From assembly GCA_020205615.1 (NCBI GenBank), contig CM035166.1:86322862-86386861 (forward strand): a stretch of DNA of 64,000 bases, read 5' to 3'. Origin of the DNA: Panax quinquefolius (lineage: Eukaryota; Streptophyta; Magnoliopsida; Apiales; Araliaceae). Made by a program: the position numbers and the translations under genes. Within the stretch, counting starts at the first letter, position 1. Each line of letters opens with the position of its first letter. Below the pieces are notes generated by a model. It was not told the DNA's origin and did not search any database. It saw only the letters and a list, made by a program, of their open reading frames with translations. Of the stretch, positions 45,436 to 58,213 are shown one piece after another.

Positions 45436-47666
45436 TGTAAGACCCCAACTTATTATAAATAAAATCAAATTTCCTCTAATTATTATTGTGAATAATAAGG
45501 TATTAATTTGATATATTATTATCAGTTATGGGTGAAATGTGCAAATTTTGCAAAATATGCAAGTGGTTATAAAATAATCATTGTTGTCGTGGAATATTCG
45601 TTTGGTTGTGGAATATTCTTGTTGTTGGGAATATTCGTATGACGATGCTAAATCATTTCAGGGCCCCATAATGTAATAATTGTCGAATGAAGAAAACGAC
45701 AAGTTTGAAGTTTTTATAAATAATTGGCAGTAGTTGTTACCATTAACACCGTTGGAATACCCAAAAGGTTAAAATACGATGAATACGCGTGGATGCACAA
45801 TATTGATGAATTATCGATCCTTACGTAAGAAGGCACTACTCAATAATTGTTATGTGAGTTATCGCTCAATATTTTATTTTATCGATTCAATAATTCTTTG
45901 CGTTGATATTTTATATTATTGTTGTTTCAATAATTGTCATCGCACGATATTTCCCATTATCGCATCAATAATTGTCAAGGAGAGGTTTGTTCACCTAATT
46001 GCGGCGCCAAGAAGGAGAAATTTTATCGAAAGCCCTCCTCCCGGAACTATTCGTCAGTTTTAAATGTGATTCGTAATATTATTTGTGAATAATTAATTAT
46101 TGATTCATATGATAAGGAAATATTTATTTTATGTGGATATAAATGTTGGATATATTTATTGTGGTTAAAAATGAACGAATGATTTGTTATGAATTTTAAG
46201 AGGTGAATCGATCTTGAAATTAGGTTTATAAATGATTTTGGTGGAAAATTCTAGAATTGGTGGGCCCCACTTTTGGTTGGTGAATAAATGTGTCTGAATT
46301 TTATTTCAAATGTGGTGGGTGGGAATAAGAGGTGTAAAGTCATCAAAGTTCGCAGTTAAGTCCGCTTTTGGCGTGCTTTAATATTTTCCTATAAATAGAG
46401 GGCTAAGTTAGAATTGAAAATCACACCGTAAACAAGTTTTTCTCTCTCTTCTAGATTATCGAGTGTATTTTATGAGTATTTAGATACTTTGTGAGTTTCT
46501 ATTCATCGTTGCAAGTTTCCTTCAAATTTATATACCGATATTCCGATCGTAAGTAATCGATATTTTGAGGTAAGGGTGTTATATTCTTCTTAAAATGATA
46601 TTTTCTTCAATATCATTATACCGAAATGTTGGTATGAACTTTTTATCAAATTTGGAACTTTTTGTGTGGGGGTTACTATTCACGATATCAAGACTATTCA
46701 CTTATCACTTTACATTATTCACTAAAAAATAAAATTTTCTCCATTTTGTCCAAGATTTCTATTATGGTTACTATCTTTGATTGTATCCATGTTTTGATCT
46801 TTATTCTTGAATTTTGCTTCAAAATTGGTTATTATGGAGTATTATTGATCTTGGATAAACTGCTATAATTAATCCCTACTAATTGTCCTTCCGTCTCTCA
46901 CCGGATTCGCTTTTCTTTAAAATATTTTTCATCATCCTCATCCTAAATGATGATATTACTAAATATCTTTGGCCTGTAGTGTAAAGATAAATGATTAATC
47001 GATGAATATCTTTGGTTCAGAAGAGTAAAGATGAGCAGTGTTGAGATGAACATGACCAACTGGTGATATAAAAGAATATCTTTGGCCCGTAGTGTAAAAG
47101 ATGAATATTTGATTAAAGATGTATATTAATTGTTTTCTGAGGATAAAATATTGATGATGAACTTTTAAATCTTAGAAGATAGTAGAACTAATTCTCTACT
47201 TGACTCTACTAATGGATTGTTGTTTCCGCTGCAGTTATTGATCTAAAACTTGTTGTCTATTATATTTTATTAGATTTTTCCCTGTTGAAGACTAATGATA
47301 ATTTATTGTATATTATCTTAGTCATAATATTCTTTACTGGGCTAGTTGAGCTCACCTTTTTCCTTTTTGTTCCATTTTTCTTCTCAGGAGGTGAGAACAT
47401 AGCAGGATCTAGTCGGGGTATGGAGTGATGGTTCTAGAAAGATGTTTTAGATCCTCACTATTTCTGTAAAATAGTGTTTGAATAATTGTAATGAGGAATT
47501 ATTTGAGTGTGGATATTATCTAGAAGACAATATTTATATTTAAACTCACAGAATGTGTTGTCGTATTTTTGCACGACAATTGTATTATTGAAGTTGTAGT
47601 TTGCTTTTCGCATCATGTATTTGGCGACTCGGAATGGGTGTTGTATACCTATTTTAGGGCGCCACG
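45436..47666 (+). repeat. LTR B (Tekay-type, second family)
   Basis: It runs from TGTAAGACCCC to GGGCGCCACG, 2231 bp. It is distinct from A-type LTRs but homologous to the LTR of D (reverse complement of 59609-62319). The TATA box is at 46390-46397 (CTATAAATAGAGGG). The repeat block with TTTGGCCTGTAGTG is at about 46970-47110. It is preceded by a 3' pol end and followed by a primer site, so it may be the middle LTR of a tandem internal-LTR-internal arrangement. Confidence 0.85.
46390..46397 (+). promoter_or_regulatory. TATA box of LTR B
   Basis: TATAAATA in TTCCTATAAATAGAGGG. The D LTR has the equivalent box at 61063-61070 on the minus strand. Confidence 0.65.
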
Positions 47667-47777
47667 GTTGGTATCGAGCTATAAGTAAAGAGCCCCGAGC
47701 CTCTCATTTGGTGACTTCTGTTGATGGGGGATGCACCAAGCGGACTCTCCGTAGGGGACGCCTGATTCATGGTGGGC
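47667..47777 (+). promoter_or_regulatory. First primer-binding site and leader start of element B
   Basis: TTGGTATCGAGC (47668-47679) follows the LTR end; it is a degenerate initiator Met-tRNA type site. The leader AAGTAAAGAGCCCCGAGCC.. continues to the insertion point of C and resumes at 57969. Confidence 0.65.
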
Positions 47778-50271
47778 TGACGCCCCCAAAATTAGGTATA
47801 CATCACCCATCTTGGGTCGCCACTTACATGGTATGTAATTTAAATACAACTTATTAACATAATCGTCAGGTACAATACGACATAAATCGTGAGTTTAAAT
47901 ACAAATATCGCTTCTACTAGATATTATACAAACTCAAACAAAAAGTCCTCATTACAATTATTATCACACTATTTCACGTAATAGTGAGGACTACTAATGC
48001 TATCTTCAGACCATCACTCGCTTCCCGACTCGTCCCTCAACTATATTCTCATTTCAAGAGAACAAATGAAAGAAAAGGGTGAGCTCAACTAGCCCAAGAA
48101 GAAATATTATGACTAAGATAATGCAAAATAAATTATCAATAGTCTTCAACAATGTTAAACCGATAAAATACAATAGACAACCGTTTAATCGCAAATGAAT
48201 ATGCAATCCATTAAAAGAGTCAAGTAGAAAATAAAATCTACTATCTTTTATGATTTTAAAAGGTTTTTCATCATCGTCAGAATGAGACTCACTTTAATAA
48301 ATAATCCACATCATCGAATCACCCCCTCGCACTACTACCAAGGATATTCTTTAGTATCACGATCACAATTATTCCCGCGCACTACGGCCAAGAATAGTCA
48401 GTGTATTCATTAATGGTCATGATCATGCCAACAATCGTCCATCAATGCACTACTACCATCGAGGATTTTTTTTTACCACATCATTTGTAACATTACTACC
48501 ATGATTACACCGAATAATCCCCGGTCATAATCATACCAAGTCCATCCATGCTCTACAGCCACGATGACTTTAAAAAAATATAAAAATGAGGATGATGACA
48601 ATGATATAAGAATTCAATAAAACAAGTTCAAGAATTATTTTATCCAGAATTTTTAACGTCCAAATGTCAACACGACATCGCTTTGTAGAGTAAAATTCAA
48701 GAATGATCAAGAATATTTCCATGAAAAGATATCGATGAAACGCAAATATCAAGGATATTCTACTAATTTCATGGAGTATAGAAGTCAAAGTTTTAACCAA
48801 CCGGGTATAATAAAGAATGGAATAACAAAAGAAATCACCATGCATGCGGTAGATTGCAGATGACAAAGTTATTCCAACATAATAATAATAACGGAACCAA
48901 AGTCGTGAAATTCACAATCGGCTGTGATGTTCCAATGTAGAATAATAAAGATGGAACCAGATCCGGTGTAAAAACACATGATAGGATATTCCAATGTAAT
49001 GATAAAGACGGAACCAGTCCTGTGTAAAACACATGCATGTGATGTTCCAAATGTAATAATAATAAAATTTAACCAGTCCTGTAAAAACACATGCATGTGA
49101 TGTTCCAATGTAATAATAATAAAGAGGCGGAACGTGTCAGTGGTGTAAAACACATGCATGTGATGTTCCAATGTAATAATAGAAGAATGTCACCAAGTAT
49201 AGGGTAGATCACAGATACAAAAGTTATTCCAATGTAATAATAAGCAATGGAATAACATAAGGATTTCACCAAGTATAGGGTATACCGCAGATACAAAAGT
49301 TATGTATAAGGTATGCCACTTTTACAAAAGTTATTCCAATGTAATAATAGTGAATGGAATAATGTAAGTTCTCTTCAAGAAGAAAGAATAACACCCTCAC
49401 CTAGAAAAAAAGAACCGAATATAGAAGTAGTGAAGAAGCAGTAATACTCTTCTTCTTTCTATAACTTTCTCTATAGCTTCTCTCTATAATTTCTCTCTAG
49501 AGTTTCAATGAATTGTAGGAAAATAATGAAGGAATGAGCTTCTATTTATAGGAAAATGGAATGCATAAGAACTAATCCATGAACGGTCCGCATTGATTTA
49601 CTTTAACTGATTTCATCCATATTTAAAGCAAAATCTTTTAAATAAAATATAATATATTCTATTTATATAAAACATTTTACTATGCAAAAATACTATGCAA
49701 AAAACACTATGCAACACTATGCATAATAAAATATAATATATTTTATTTATAAAATAACTTTAATAAAGTATTCTCGCTTTTATATAAAAGATGTTTCGCT
49801 TTTATTACGTTAATAATACTGAATAAACAAAACGTCATTATCGCTATAATAATTCATATTATTAATCGACAATAATAATGGAATCAAACTAAGTGACTTC
49901 TCACATAAGCATCAATAATCAATACCGTGGTGCTACTACGCAACCACACGTACATCGCGTTTTTTTACTACCGAGTAGTTCAACAAGATCAACCAGAAAA
50001 ACTTCCGCCGTTATTTCAATAAAATATTTTTGTCTTTTTCTCAATCCGATAATAATTTCGCTGTGGGTCCACCAATGATTGAGTCAGTTGTTATTTAATA
50101 TTCCCGCTAAACCTAATATTCCCCACCAATCGAATATAATATAACCATCAGATACTTTGCAAAATTTATAAATATTACCCACAACTATAACATTATATCA
50201 AATTATTCCATAATATTCAAAAATAATATTTATAGAAAATTCATCTTTATTTATAAAACCGGGGTCTTACA
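47778..50271 (-). repeat. 3' LTR of element C
   Basis: This LTR is 2494 bp, minus strand TGTAAGACCCC to GGGGGCGTCA, with the terminal bases of the U5 end lost. The TATA box is at 49543-49550. The hairpin-unit array lies at about 48830-49370, where units carry GGTGTAAAACACATGCATGTGATGTT-like palindromes (ACATGCATGT). Element PPT sequence follows from 50272. Confidence 0.9.
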
Positions 50272-50279
50272 ACCTCCCT

Positions 50280-51500
50280 TCTTATGAAATTTCCCTCGAA
50301 ATTAGGGTACGATCGGTATGTCAAGAGGTAAGGATACCTTGATTTCATTTCGATTCTAACTCCCAAGTCATTTCTCAACATCGTGGTTCCTCCACAAAAC
50401 TTTGACTTGAGGTATAACCTCGAGCGTAGAATATGTTCCTTCTTATCCAAAATTTGAACAGAACCTCTTCATACGCCAAATCTTCCGCTATTTCGTCCGG
50501 ATTCTAACTCAATAATATGGTTCGGGTCTTTCACATATTTACGTAACATGGATATGTGAAAACGTTATGAACACGAGACATATTTGGCGGTAAAGTTTAG
50601 TCTATAGGCCACGCTCCTACTCGATCGAGGATTAAAATGGACCGATGAATCGAGGATTAAGTTTCCTCTCTTTCCAAATCTTGTAACTCCTTTCCATGGA
50701 GCAACTTTTAACAACACATGATCTCCTATATCAATTCCACGCCCTTTCGATGAAGATCAACATAACTCTTTTGTCGATTTTGTGAGGTTTTTATACGTTG
50801 TCGGATCGTTTCAATCTTTTTCCGTAGTCATACGCATTCAACTCCCGGCCCCAACAACGTTGCTTCACCCACCTCATCCCAAAGATATCGAGAACGACAC
50901 TTTCTTCCATACAACGCTCGAATGGAGCCATGCCAATACTTGCTTGATAATCGTTGTTGTAGGAAAACTCCACCAATGGTAAAAACTTGTCCCAACTCCC
51001 TGAAATCAAGAACACAGAGTCTTAATAGATCTTCAAGAGTTTGAATAGTCCTCTCCGATCGTCCGTCTGTCATTCGAGGATGATACGCCGAAGCTAAATC
51101 GTAAGTCCGCGCCCATAGCTTTTTGCAAACTAACCCAAAATCGTGAAGTGAATCTTGGGTCTCGATCGTAAACTATGGATACCGCAAGATACCATGCGAT
51201 CTTACAATCTCGTTTATGTACACATACGAAGCAAGACGTTCAAGTGTATAAGTTTTCGACGCAGAAGAAATGAGCAGACTTGGTCAATCTATCAACAATG
51301 ACCCAAATCGCATCAATGCCTTGAGAAACCTTAGGAAGACCCCAGAACGAAATCCATGGTAATGTGCTCCCACTTCCATTCTCGGAATTTCAAGTGGTTG
51401 CAATGGACCTTTTGGTACTTGATGTCCGCTTAACTCGTTGACAAGTTAGACACCTTGAAATAAACAAAGCGCTATCTCCTCTTCATATTGCTCCACCAAA
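50280..51500 (-). pseudogene. Integrase and chromodomain-like tail of element C
   Basis: This is colinear with 14140-15320 of element A. The DNA is about as similar as a sister copy, but many small insertions and deletions break the frame: 50247-50450 holds the tail (LDKKEHILRS), and 50791-51073 holds WDKFLPLVEFSYNNDYQASI around the conserved block after the catalytic Glu. The catalytic Asp regions lie near 51120-51380 in broken frames. The breaks cluster at CAG/CTG/CGG positions, so some may be base-calling errors rather than mutations. Confidence 0.75.
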
Positions 51501-53080
51501 ATGTATGACTAATATCATGATACATTTTGGTACTCCTGAGATGGATTGCAAATGGTGTGTCAGGCGCCTCCATCATGATATTATACTTTAAATCGTGGTC
51601 GTTAGGAACACAAAGTCCGGAGTCGACTCAAGTATTCCTTCTTCATCGATTCTTGCTTCCCAGATAGCACCCCCTCTTGCACTTTCTTTTCATACGCATC
51701 ACTCCGTGTCTCAGTAGCTTGAGCAAACTTTAACTTTATCGATTAAAGTCGGTTCTACTCAGATATTTGCTATCATCACATGCGCCCCTCGAGTCTTTAA
51801 CTCTATCTCCATCCTTTGCAAGTCACACAAAATGGGCCTTCAGGTTGATAATAACGCACTCAGACTTGCATACGATCTTCTACTCAATGCATCGCCTACC
51901 ACGCTCGCTTTTCCGGTGATGGTATTGGATGGTATGATCATAATCTTTCAAACAGTTCAAGCCAACGCCGTTGTCGCATGTTGAGTTCCTTTTGAGTGAA
52001 GAAATATTTGAGGCTTTTATGATCCGTAAAGATCTCCACTTTCTCCCCATACAAGTAATGCCTCCAAATTTTAAGTGAAGATAACAACCGCTAACTCCGG
52101 ATCACGAGTAGGATAATTTCTCTCATATTCTTTGAGTTGTCGCGAGGCATGTGCTATAACTTTTCCATGTTGCATAAGAACACATCCCAACCCTTTGCTC
52201 AAGCATCATCAGAGATGACAAATCCCTCCGAGCCAAATGGTATTGTCGTAACAGTGTTTGAAATAAGTCTCTTCTCGAGTTCTTGAAAACTCTTCTCACA
52301 TTCTTCGCTTCCAACCGAACTTCAGATCTTTTCGAGTCACCGAAGTCATGGAGTAGCGATTCGAGAAAATCCTTCCACGAATCTCCGATAATAACCAAAT
52401 TTAAACCGAGAAAGCTACGATTTTGGCCATCGATTTAGGTTGTTCCCACTTTGAATAGCTTCAATCTTTGCGGGTCAACAGATATTCCATGACTTGATAC
52501 CACGTGCCCAAGGAATGCTACTTCTTCAAGCCGTAACTCTCGATTTCTTCAACTCGCATAAAGCTTATATTCACGAAGCTTTTTTGGAGTGTCGCCTCAA
52601 GTGTTGCTTTCATGATCTTCACGGCTTTTGGAATAAATAAGGATGTCATCAATAAAGACGACCACAAAGTGATCTAAATATTCCTTGAATACTTGGTTCA
52701 TCATATCCATGAAGGCGTAGGAGCATTAGTCAATCCAAAGGACATGACTAGGAATTCATAATGCCCGCATGAAGTTCGAAAGCCGCCTTTGGAATGTCAC
52801 GGGTTCTAATCTTCAATTGGTGATATCCTAACTAAGATCAATCTTTGAAAAGAATTTGCTCCTTGCAATCGGGTCAAACAGTCATCAATACGTGGCAATG
52901 GATACCTATTTTTGATGGTGACATGATTCAACTCCCGATAATCAATACAAAGTCGCATACTCCCATCTTTCTTCTTCTTCACGTAATAGAACAGAGCACC
53001 CCAAGGAGAAGTACTAGGACTAATAAAGCCAATGTCTAACAATTCCTCGCAGTTGGGTCTTTAACTCCTCAAGTTCAATA
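51500..53080 (-). pseudogene. Reverse transcriptase and RNase H of element C
   Basis: This is colinear with 15560-16960 of element A. A reverse transcriptase piece at 52806-53042 shows [20 protein letters not shown] and [20 protein letters not shown]. The catalytic FIDDIL region is recognisable at DNA level near 52640-52665. RNase H sequence (DNA match to [10 protein letters not shown] near 52030) follows. Frames are broken every 100-250 bases. As sequenced it cannot give a protein. Confidence 0.75.
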
Positions 53081-53089
53081 GAGCTATTC

Positions 53090-53760
53090 GATATGGGCTT
53101 TGGAAATAGGTTTTGTACTGTGTTCAAGGTCGATACAAAATTCAATTTCACGCCTGGGGTAGGCCAGAAGTTCTTCTGGGAATACGTCAGAAATTTATTA
53201 ACAATAGAAATATCGCTCAAAATCGACGTATTTTTGTTTAAATCGTGATATGAGCTAAGAAAGCTTGACATCCATTTTTCAATAAACGAATAGCTTTATG
53301 GCTTGAGATGACCATGATTGATTTTAATGGTTTGGTCGTTTGAATTCAAGCATAATAGGTTGATTAGGAATATGAAAGCTAACAACCTTATTTAAAACAA
53401 TCAATTTTTGCATGATAAGTAGTTAACCAATCAATCCCTAGAATCACGCCAAATGCAAGTATTTTTAATGAAATAAGATCGACAGTGTAATGTGAGGGTA
53501 CCGATTTGAACCAAACAAGACTTATAAACAAGTGGATGTAATGAAGGTTTCTCCCAACGGAGTTTCCACAGAGATAAGTCAAAGTCTAATTTCTCCTGAG
53601 TCAAATTTAATCGATGAGCGCAAGTAGAGAAATAAAAGAATGGGTAGAACCCAGATCAAATAAAGTGTAGACTTCATTAGAGTTTATGATAAGCTTACCC
53701 GTGATGACCTCATTCGGGTTCCTTGCTCTCTCCGGGAGGTCACAACAAACGCCTCCCTCA
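53090..53760 (-). pseudogene. Protease region of element C
   Basis: This is colinear with 16974-17581. Open pieces at 53388-53582 (VILGIDWLTTYHAK) and 53020-53271 (NDISIVNKFLTYS) are out of phase. The D-T/S-G region near 53650 reads through a changed stretch (AACCCAGATC in place of the Asp-Thr-Gly context), so the active site is not recoverable from this sequence. Confidence 0.7.
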
Positions 53761-54904
53761 GACCACTGGTTTTGACTTTTTCGGGACTACTTTGGTGCCT
53801 CCATCCTAGTTGAATTTGTCTTCAGAACGACAAAATCGAGCTAAGTGACCTTCTCTTCCACAATTATAACACGCTTTTGACTAAGATGGCACGCTTCGGA
53901 TCGATGTGTCCCTCTTCTCCGCATTTGAAGCATATGATAGGTGGTCTTTCTCCTTCCTTAACAACGGTGTTTGGCCGACGTCTTTCCATCATTTTTGAAT
54001 CTCCGCTTTTTGAAATGTCCATTCTTATTGTTTTGGCCCCGATTACCACCAAGTGGTTACCATATCCGCCCATTGATTCCCTCCACGCTTGTTGTCACCG
54101 CTCATGACGACTACTCTCACCGGTATTATAACTTTGCTTACCGCTCTCTTTTAGTCAAGTTGACTCGTTATCGCGCTCCACTAATCGAGCCCTATTTACA
54201 ACATCCGAATACAAACACGCTTTATGAGAAATAAGATGTCGACGATCTCCGACTTCAAACCTCTTAAAAACATTCGCTTATTCTCTTCATTATCCACCAA
54301 GTGGGACGAAACCGTGATAACTCCGCAAATTTTGCCTCAGACATTGACACCTGGCCATATTGTTTTGTTCCAACTTGATAAACTCCACCTCCTTCATGTG
54401 GCGAATACTTTCAGAAAGTATTTGTCGTTGAATGCCTCCTCGAACTTCTCCCAAGATATCTTCAAGACAAAGAAGTCGAGTACGCTTTTACCGATTCCCA
54501 CCAAGAAATCGCCTTCCGCAACAACAAAGGCGTGCAAAGGGAACCTTTGCTCTCTGAGCATCCCAAGACATCAAATATCTTGGTAATCTGCTTTATCCAT
54601 GCTTCCGCCAAGTGGTTTTGCTCTCCCTTAAACTCCCGGTGGTCCCAGCCTTGAATTGTTTAGCGGTGACCACCGAGAGTTTTCCGTGTTTCCACCTACG
54701 TTTTGGACAGAGTCGTCGCCTCTTTCATTGTTGCATAAATTGCATAAAGCCTCCGAACATTTGATCATTCATCATTTGGTCAAGGTGTTGTTGTTTCAGA
54801 TGAGGGATTCGCGCCTTCGATGCATATTATCCCGATTATCGATATGTGGTGAATCAACGATCACTGTGCTCCATTGCTATTCTCAACATTCTCGAAGATG
54901 TCAT
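53761..54904 (-). pseudogene. gag of element C
   Basis: The start ATG would be at 54904, but an insertion within the first codons (ACATCTTCGAG where A has ACATCCGAG) shifts the frame at once. The gag core and a CCHC-type knuckle (ICFKCGEEGHIDP, piece 53864-54073) are recognisable. It is colinear with element A gag. The knuckle lacks its final Cys in this frame. Confidence 0.7.
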
Positions 54905-55077
54905 TTTCAGATACTGCCACAAAACAAAAGATTAATTGACATTTAACAATTATCTTTATATTCTGACCGACCAATAAAATAGCACAAAAACTTAGGTAGG
55001 TCATACTAGCGAAGGTATTCCCCGTCTCTCCCCTCCTAGTACTTTTCTCACATCTTAGCCAGGGATCATATCCCTTA

Positions 55078-55091
55078 GCTTTGATACCAAC
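55078..55091 (-). promoter_or_regulatory. Primer-binding site of element C
   Basis: The minus strand GTTGGTATCAAAGC follows the 35-bp remnant of the 5' LTR end. Confidence 0.75.
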
Positions 55092-55127
55092 TGTGACGCC
55101 CCCAAAATTAGGTATACATCACCCATC

Positions 55128-57968
55128 GGGGTATGGAGTGATGGTTCTAGAAAGATGTTTTAGCAGTCCTCACTATTTCTGTAAAATAGTGTTTGAATAA
55201 TTGTAATGAGGAATTATTTGAGTGTGGATATTATCTAGAAGACAATATTTATATTTAAACTCACAGAATGTGTTGTCGTATTTTGCACGACAATTGTATT
55301 ATTGAAGTTGTAGTTTGCTTTCTGTACCATGTATTTGGCGACTCAGAATGGGTGTTGTATACCTATTTTAAAGGCCACGCGGTTGGTATCGAGCTATAAG
55401 TAAAGAGCCCCGAGCCTCTCATTGGTGACTTTCGTTGATGGGGATGCACGCAGACTCTCCGTAGGGACGCTGTTTCATTCTGGGTGGCGACGCCCCAAAA
55501 TTAGGTATACATCACCCATCTTGGGTCGCCACTTACATGGTATGTAATTTAAATACAACTTATTAACATAGCTCGTATGTATAATATTTACATAAACGTG
55601 AGTTTAAATACAAATATCGCTCTACTAGATATTATACAAACTCAAACAAAAAGTCCTCATTACAATTATTATCACACTATTTCACGTAATAGTGAGGACT
55701 ACTAATGCTATCTTCGTGACCATCACTCGCTTCCCGACTCGTCCCAAAACTATATTCTCATTTCTCAAGAGAACGGTGAAAGAAAGGGTGAGCTCAACTA
55801 GCCCAAGAAGAAATATTATGACTAAGATAATGCAAAATAAATTATCAATAGTCTTCAACAATGTTAAACCGATAAAATACAATAGACAACCAGCTTTAAT
55901 CATAATGAATATGCAATCCATTAAAAGAGTCAAGTAGAAAATAAAATCTACTATCTTTTATGATTTTAAAAGGTTTTTCATCATCGTTGTAATGAGACTC
56001 ACTTTAATAAATAATCCACATCATCGAATCACCCCCGCACTACGGCCAAGGATATTCTTTAGTATCACGATCACAATTATTCTCGCACTACGGCCAAGAA
56101 TAGTTGTGTATTCATTAATGGTCATGATCATGCCAACAATCGGCCCATCAATGCACTACTACTACCATCGAGGATTTTTTTTACCACATCATTTGTAACA
56201 TTACGGCCATGATTACAATAATCAATAATCCTCGGTCATAATCATACCAAGTCCATCCATGCTCTACGTGCCACGTAGATGACTTTTAAAAAATATAAAA
56301 ATGAGGATGATGACAATGATATAAGAATTCAATAAAACAAGTTCAAGAATTATTTTATCCAGAATTTTTAACGCCCAAAACCGTCAACATGACATCGCTT
56401 TGTAGAGTAAAATTCAAGAATGATCAAGAATATTTCCATGAAAGAGATATTGGATGAAACGCAAATATCAAGGATATTCTACTAATTTCATGGAGTATAG
56501 AAGTCAAAGTTTTAACCAACCGGGTATAATAAAGAATGGAATAACAAAAGAAATCACCATGCATGCGGATTAGATAGACAAAAGTTATTCCAACATAATA
56601 ATAATAACGGAACCTGTGTCGTGAAATTCACACCAAATGAGGATGTTCCAATGTAATAATAAAGATGGAACTGCATCCTGTAAAACACACGATAGGATAT
56701 TCCAATGTAAGAATGAAAGAGACGGAACCAGTCCTGTAAAACACATGCATGTGATGTTCCAATGTAATAATAATAAAATTTTAACCGGTGTCCGTGTAAA
56801 ACACATGCATGTGATGTTCCAAATGTAATAATAATAAAGGCGGAACCAGTCCTGTAAAACACATGCATGTGATGTTCCAATGTAATAATAGAAGAATGTC
56901 ACCAAGTATAGGGTGTATCACAGATATACAAAGTTATTCCAATGTAATAATAAGCAATGGAATAACATAAGGATTTCACCAAGTATAGGTATACCATGAT
57001 ACAAAGTTATGTATAAGGTATGCCACTTTTACAAAGTTATTCCAAATGTAATAATAGTGAATGGAATAATGTAAGTTCTCTTCAAGAAGAAAGAATAACA
57101 CCCCTACCGTAAAAGAACTGAATATAGAAGTAGTGAAGAAGCGTAATACTCTTCTTCTTTCTATAACTTTCTCTCTAGCTTCTCTCTATATAATTCTCTC
57201 TGTAGTTTCAATGAATTCGTAGAGGAAAATAATGAAGGAATGAGCTTCTATTTATAGGAAAATGGAATGCATAGTAATTAATCCATGAACGGTCGATTGA
57301 TTTACTTTAACTGACTCATCCATATTTAAAGCAAAATCTTTTAAATAAAATATAATATATTCTATTTATATAAAAACATTTTACTATGCAAATACTATAC
57401 TATGCAAAACACTACGCAACACTATGCATAATAAAATATAATATATTTTATTTATAAAATAACTTTAATAAAGTATTTCGCTTTTATATAAAGATGTTTC
57501 GCTTTTATTACGTTAATAATACTAATAAAACAAAACGTCATTATCGCTATAATAATTCATATTATTAATCGATAATAATGGAATCAAACTAAGTGACTTC
57601 TCACATAAGCATCAATAATCAATACCGGTGCTACTACGCAACCACACGACATCGATTTTTTACTACCGAGTAGTTCAACAAGATCAACCAGAAAACTTCC
57701 GCCGTTATTTCAATAAAATATTTTTGTCTTTTTTCTCAATCCGACAATAATTTCATTGTGGGGTCCACCAATGATTGAGCCAGTTGTATTTAATATTCCT
57801 CGCTAAACCGAATATTCCCCACCAATCTAATATAATATAACCACTTGTATACTTTGCAAAATTTATAAATATTACCCACAACTATAACATTATATCAAAT
57901 TATTCCATAATATTCAAAAATAATATTTATAGAAAATTCATCTTTATTTATAAAAGCGGGGTCTTACA
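55128..57968. repeat. Second copy of 47415-50271 (LTR B tail, B leader, LTR C)
   Basis: The sequence starts GGGGTATGGAGTGATGG, inside LTR B, and runs through the LTR B end, the primer site (55383-55394), the leader and an entire minus-strand C LTR (55489-57968). It is colinear with 47415-50271 with scattered small differences. The left junction at 55126-55129 joins the C 5' LTR remnant to LTR B with only TC shared. Confidence 0.88.
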
Positions 57969-58213
57969 AAGTGGCAAACCGACAGGTACCAATGTAAGGT
58001 CTTGACACAAGTTGGTGTCCAGAGTCACAGTTGGTATTAGAGATTAGGGATATGGTCTGGCAAGTGAGATCGGGAATAGAACTAGAGGGGAGAGATGAGT
58101 AAATCCTTCGCTTAGTGTGTCCTATCTAAGCTTATTTGTTGGTCATTATAATATAGGATATTATGTGATATGTTAATTTGTTTAATTAACCCTTGTTTTC
58201 GGAAGTATTTAAG
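57969..58213 (+). promoter_or_regulatory. B leader continued, with a second primer-like site
   Basis: The leader resumes with GTGGCAAACCGACAGG and reaches GAGTCACAGTTGGTATTAGAG (58023-58043), which looks like an LTR end followed by a second initiator Met-tRNA-type site. Sequence downstream (AGAGGGGAGAGATGAG, then TTAACCCTTG) is colinear with the leaders of A and A' that follow their single primer site. Confidence 0.6.

Larger units (their letters stand above)
47778..57968 (-). mobile_element. Element C: Tekay-type gypsy retrotransposon (minus) nested in the B leader
   Basis: The 3' LTR is 47778-50271, the internal region 50272-55091, and the 5' LTR remains as 35 bp (55092-55127). Those are followed by a second copy of the left flank (55128-55488) and one more LTR (55489-57968). 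The flank sequence GTGGC appears near both outer edges (55484-55488 in the copied flank and 57971-57975), so the insertion site was in the B leader. The internal region is gag to chromodomain in the normal order but is heavily frameshifted. Confidence 0.85.
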
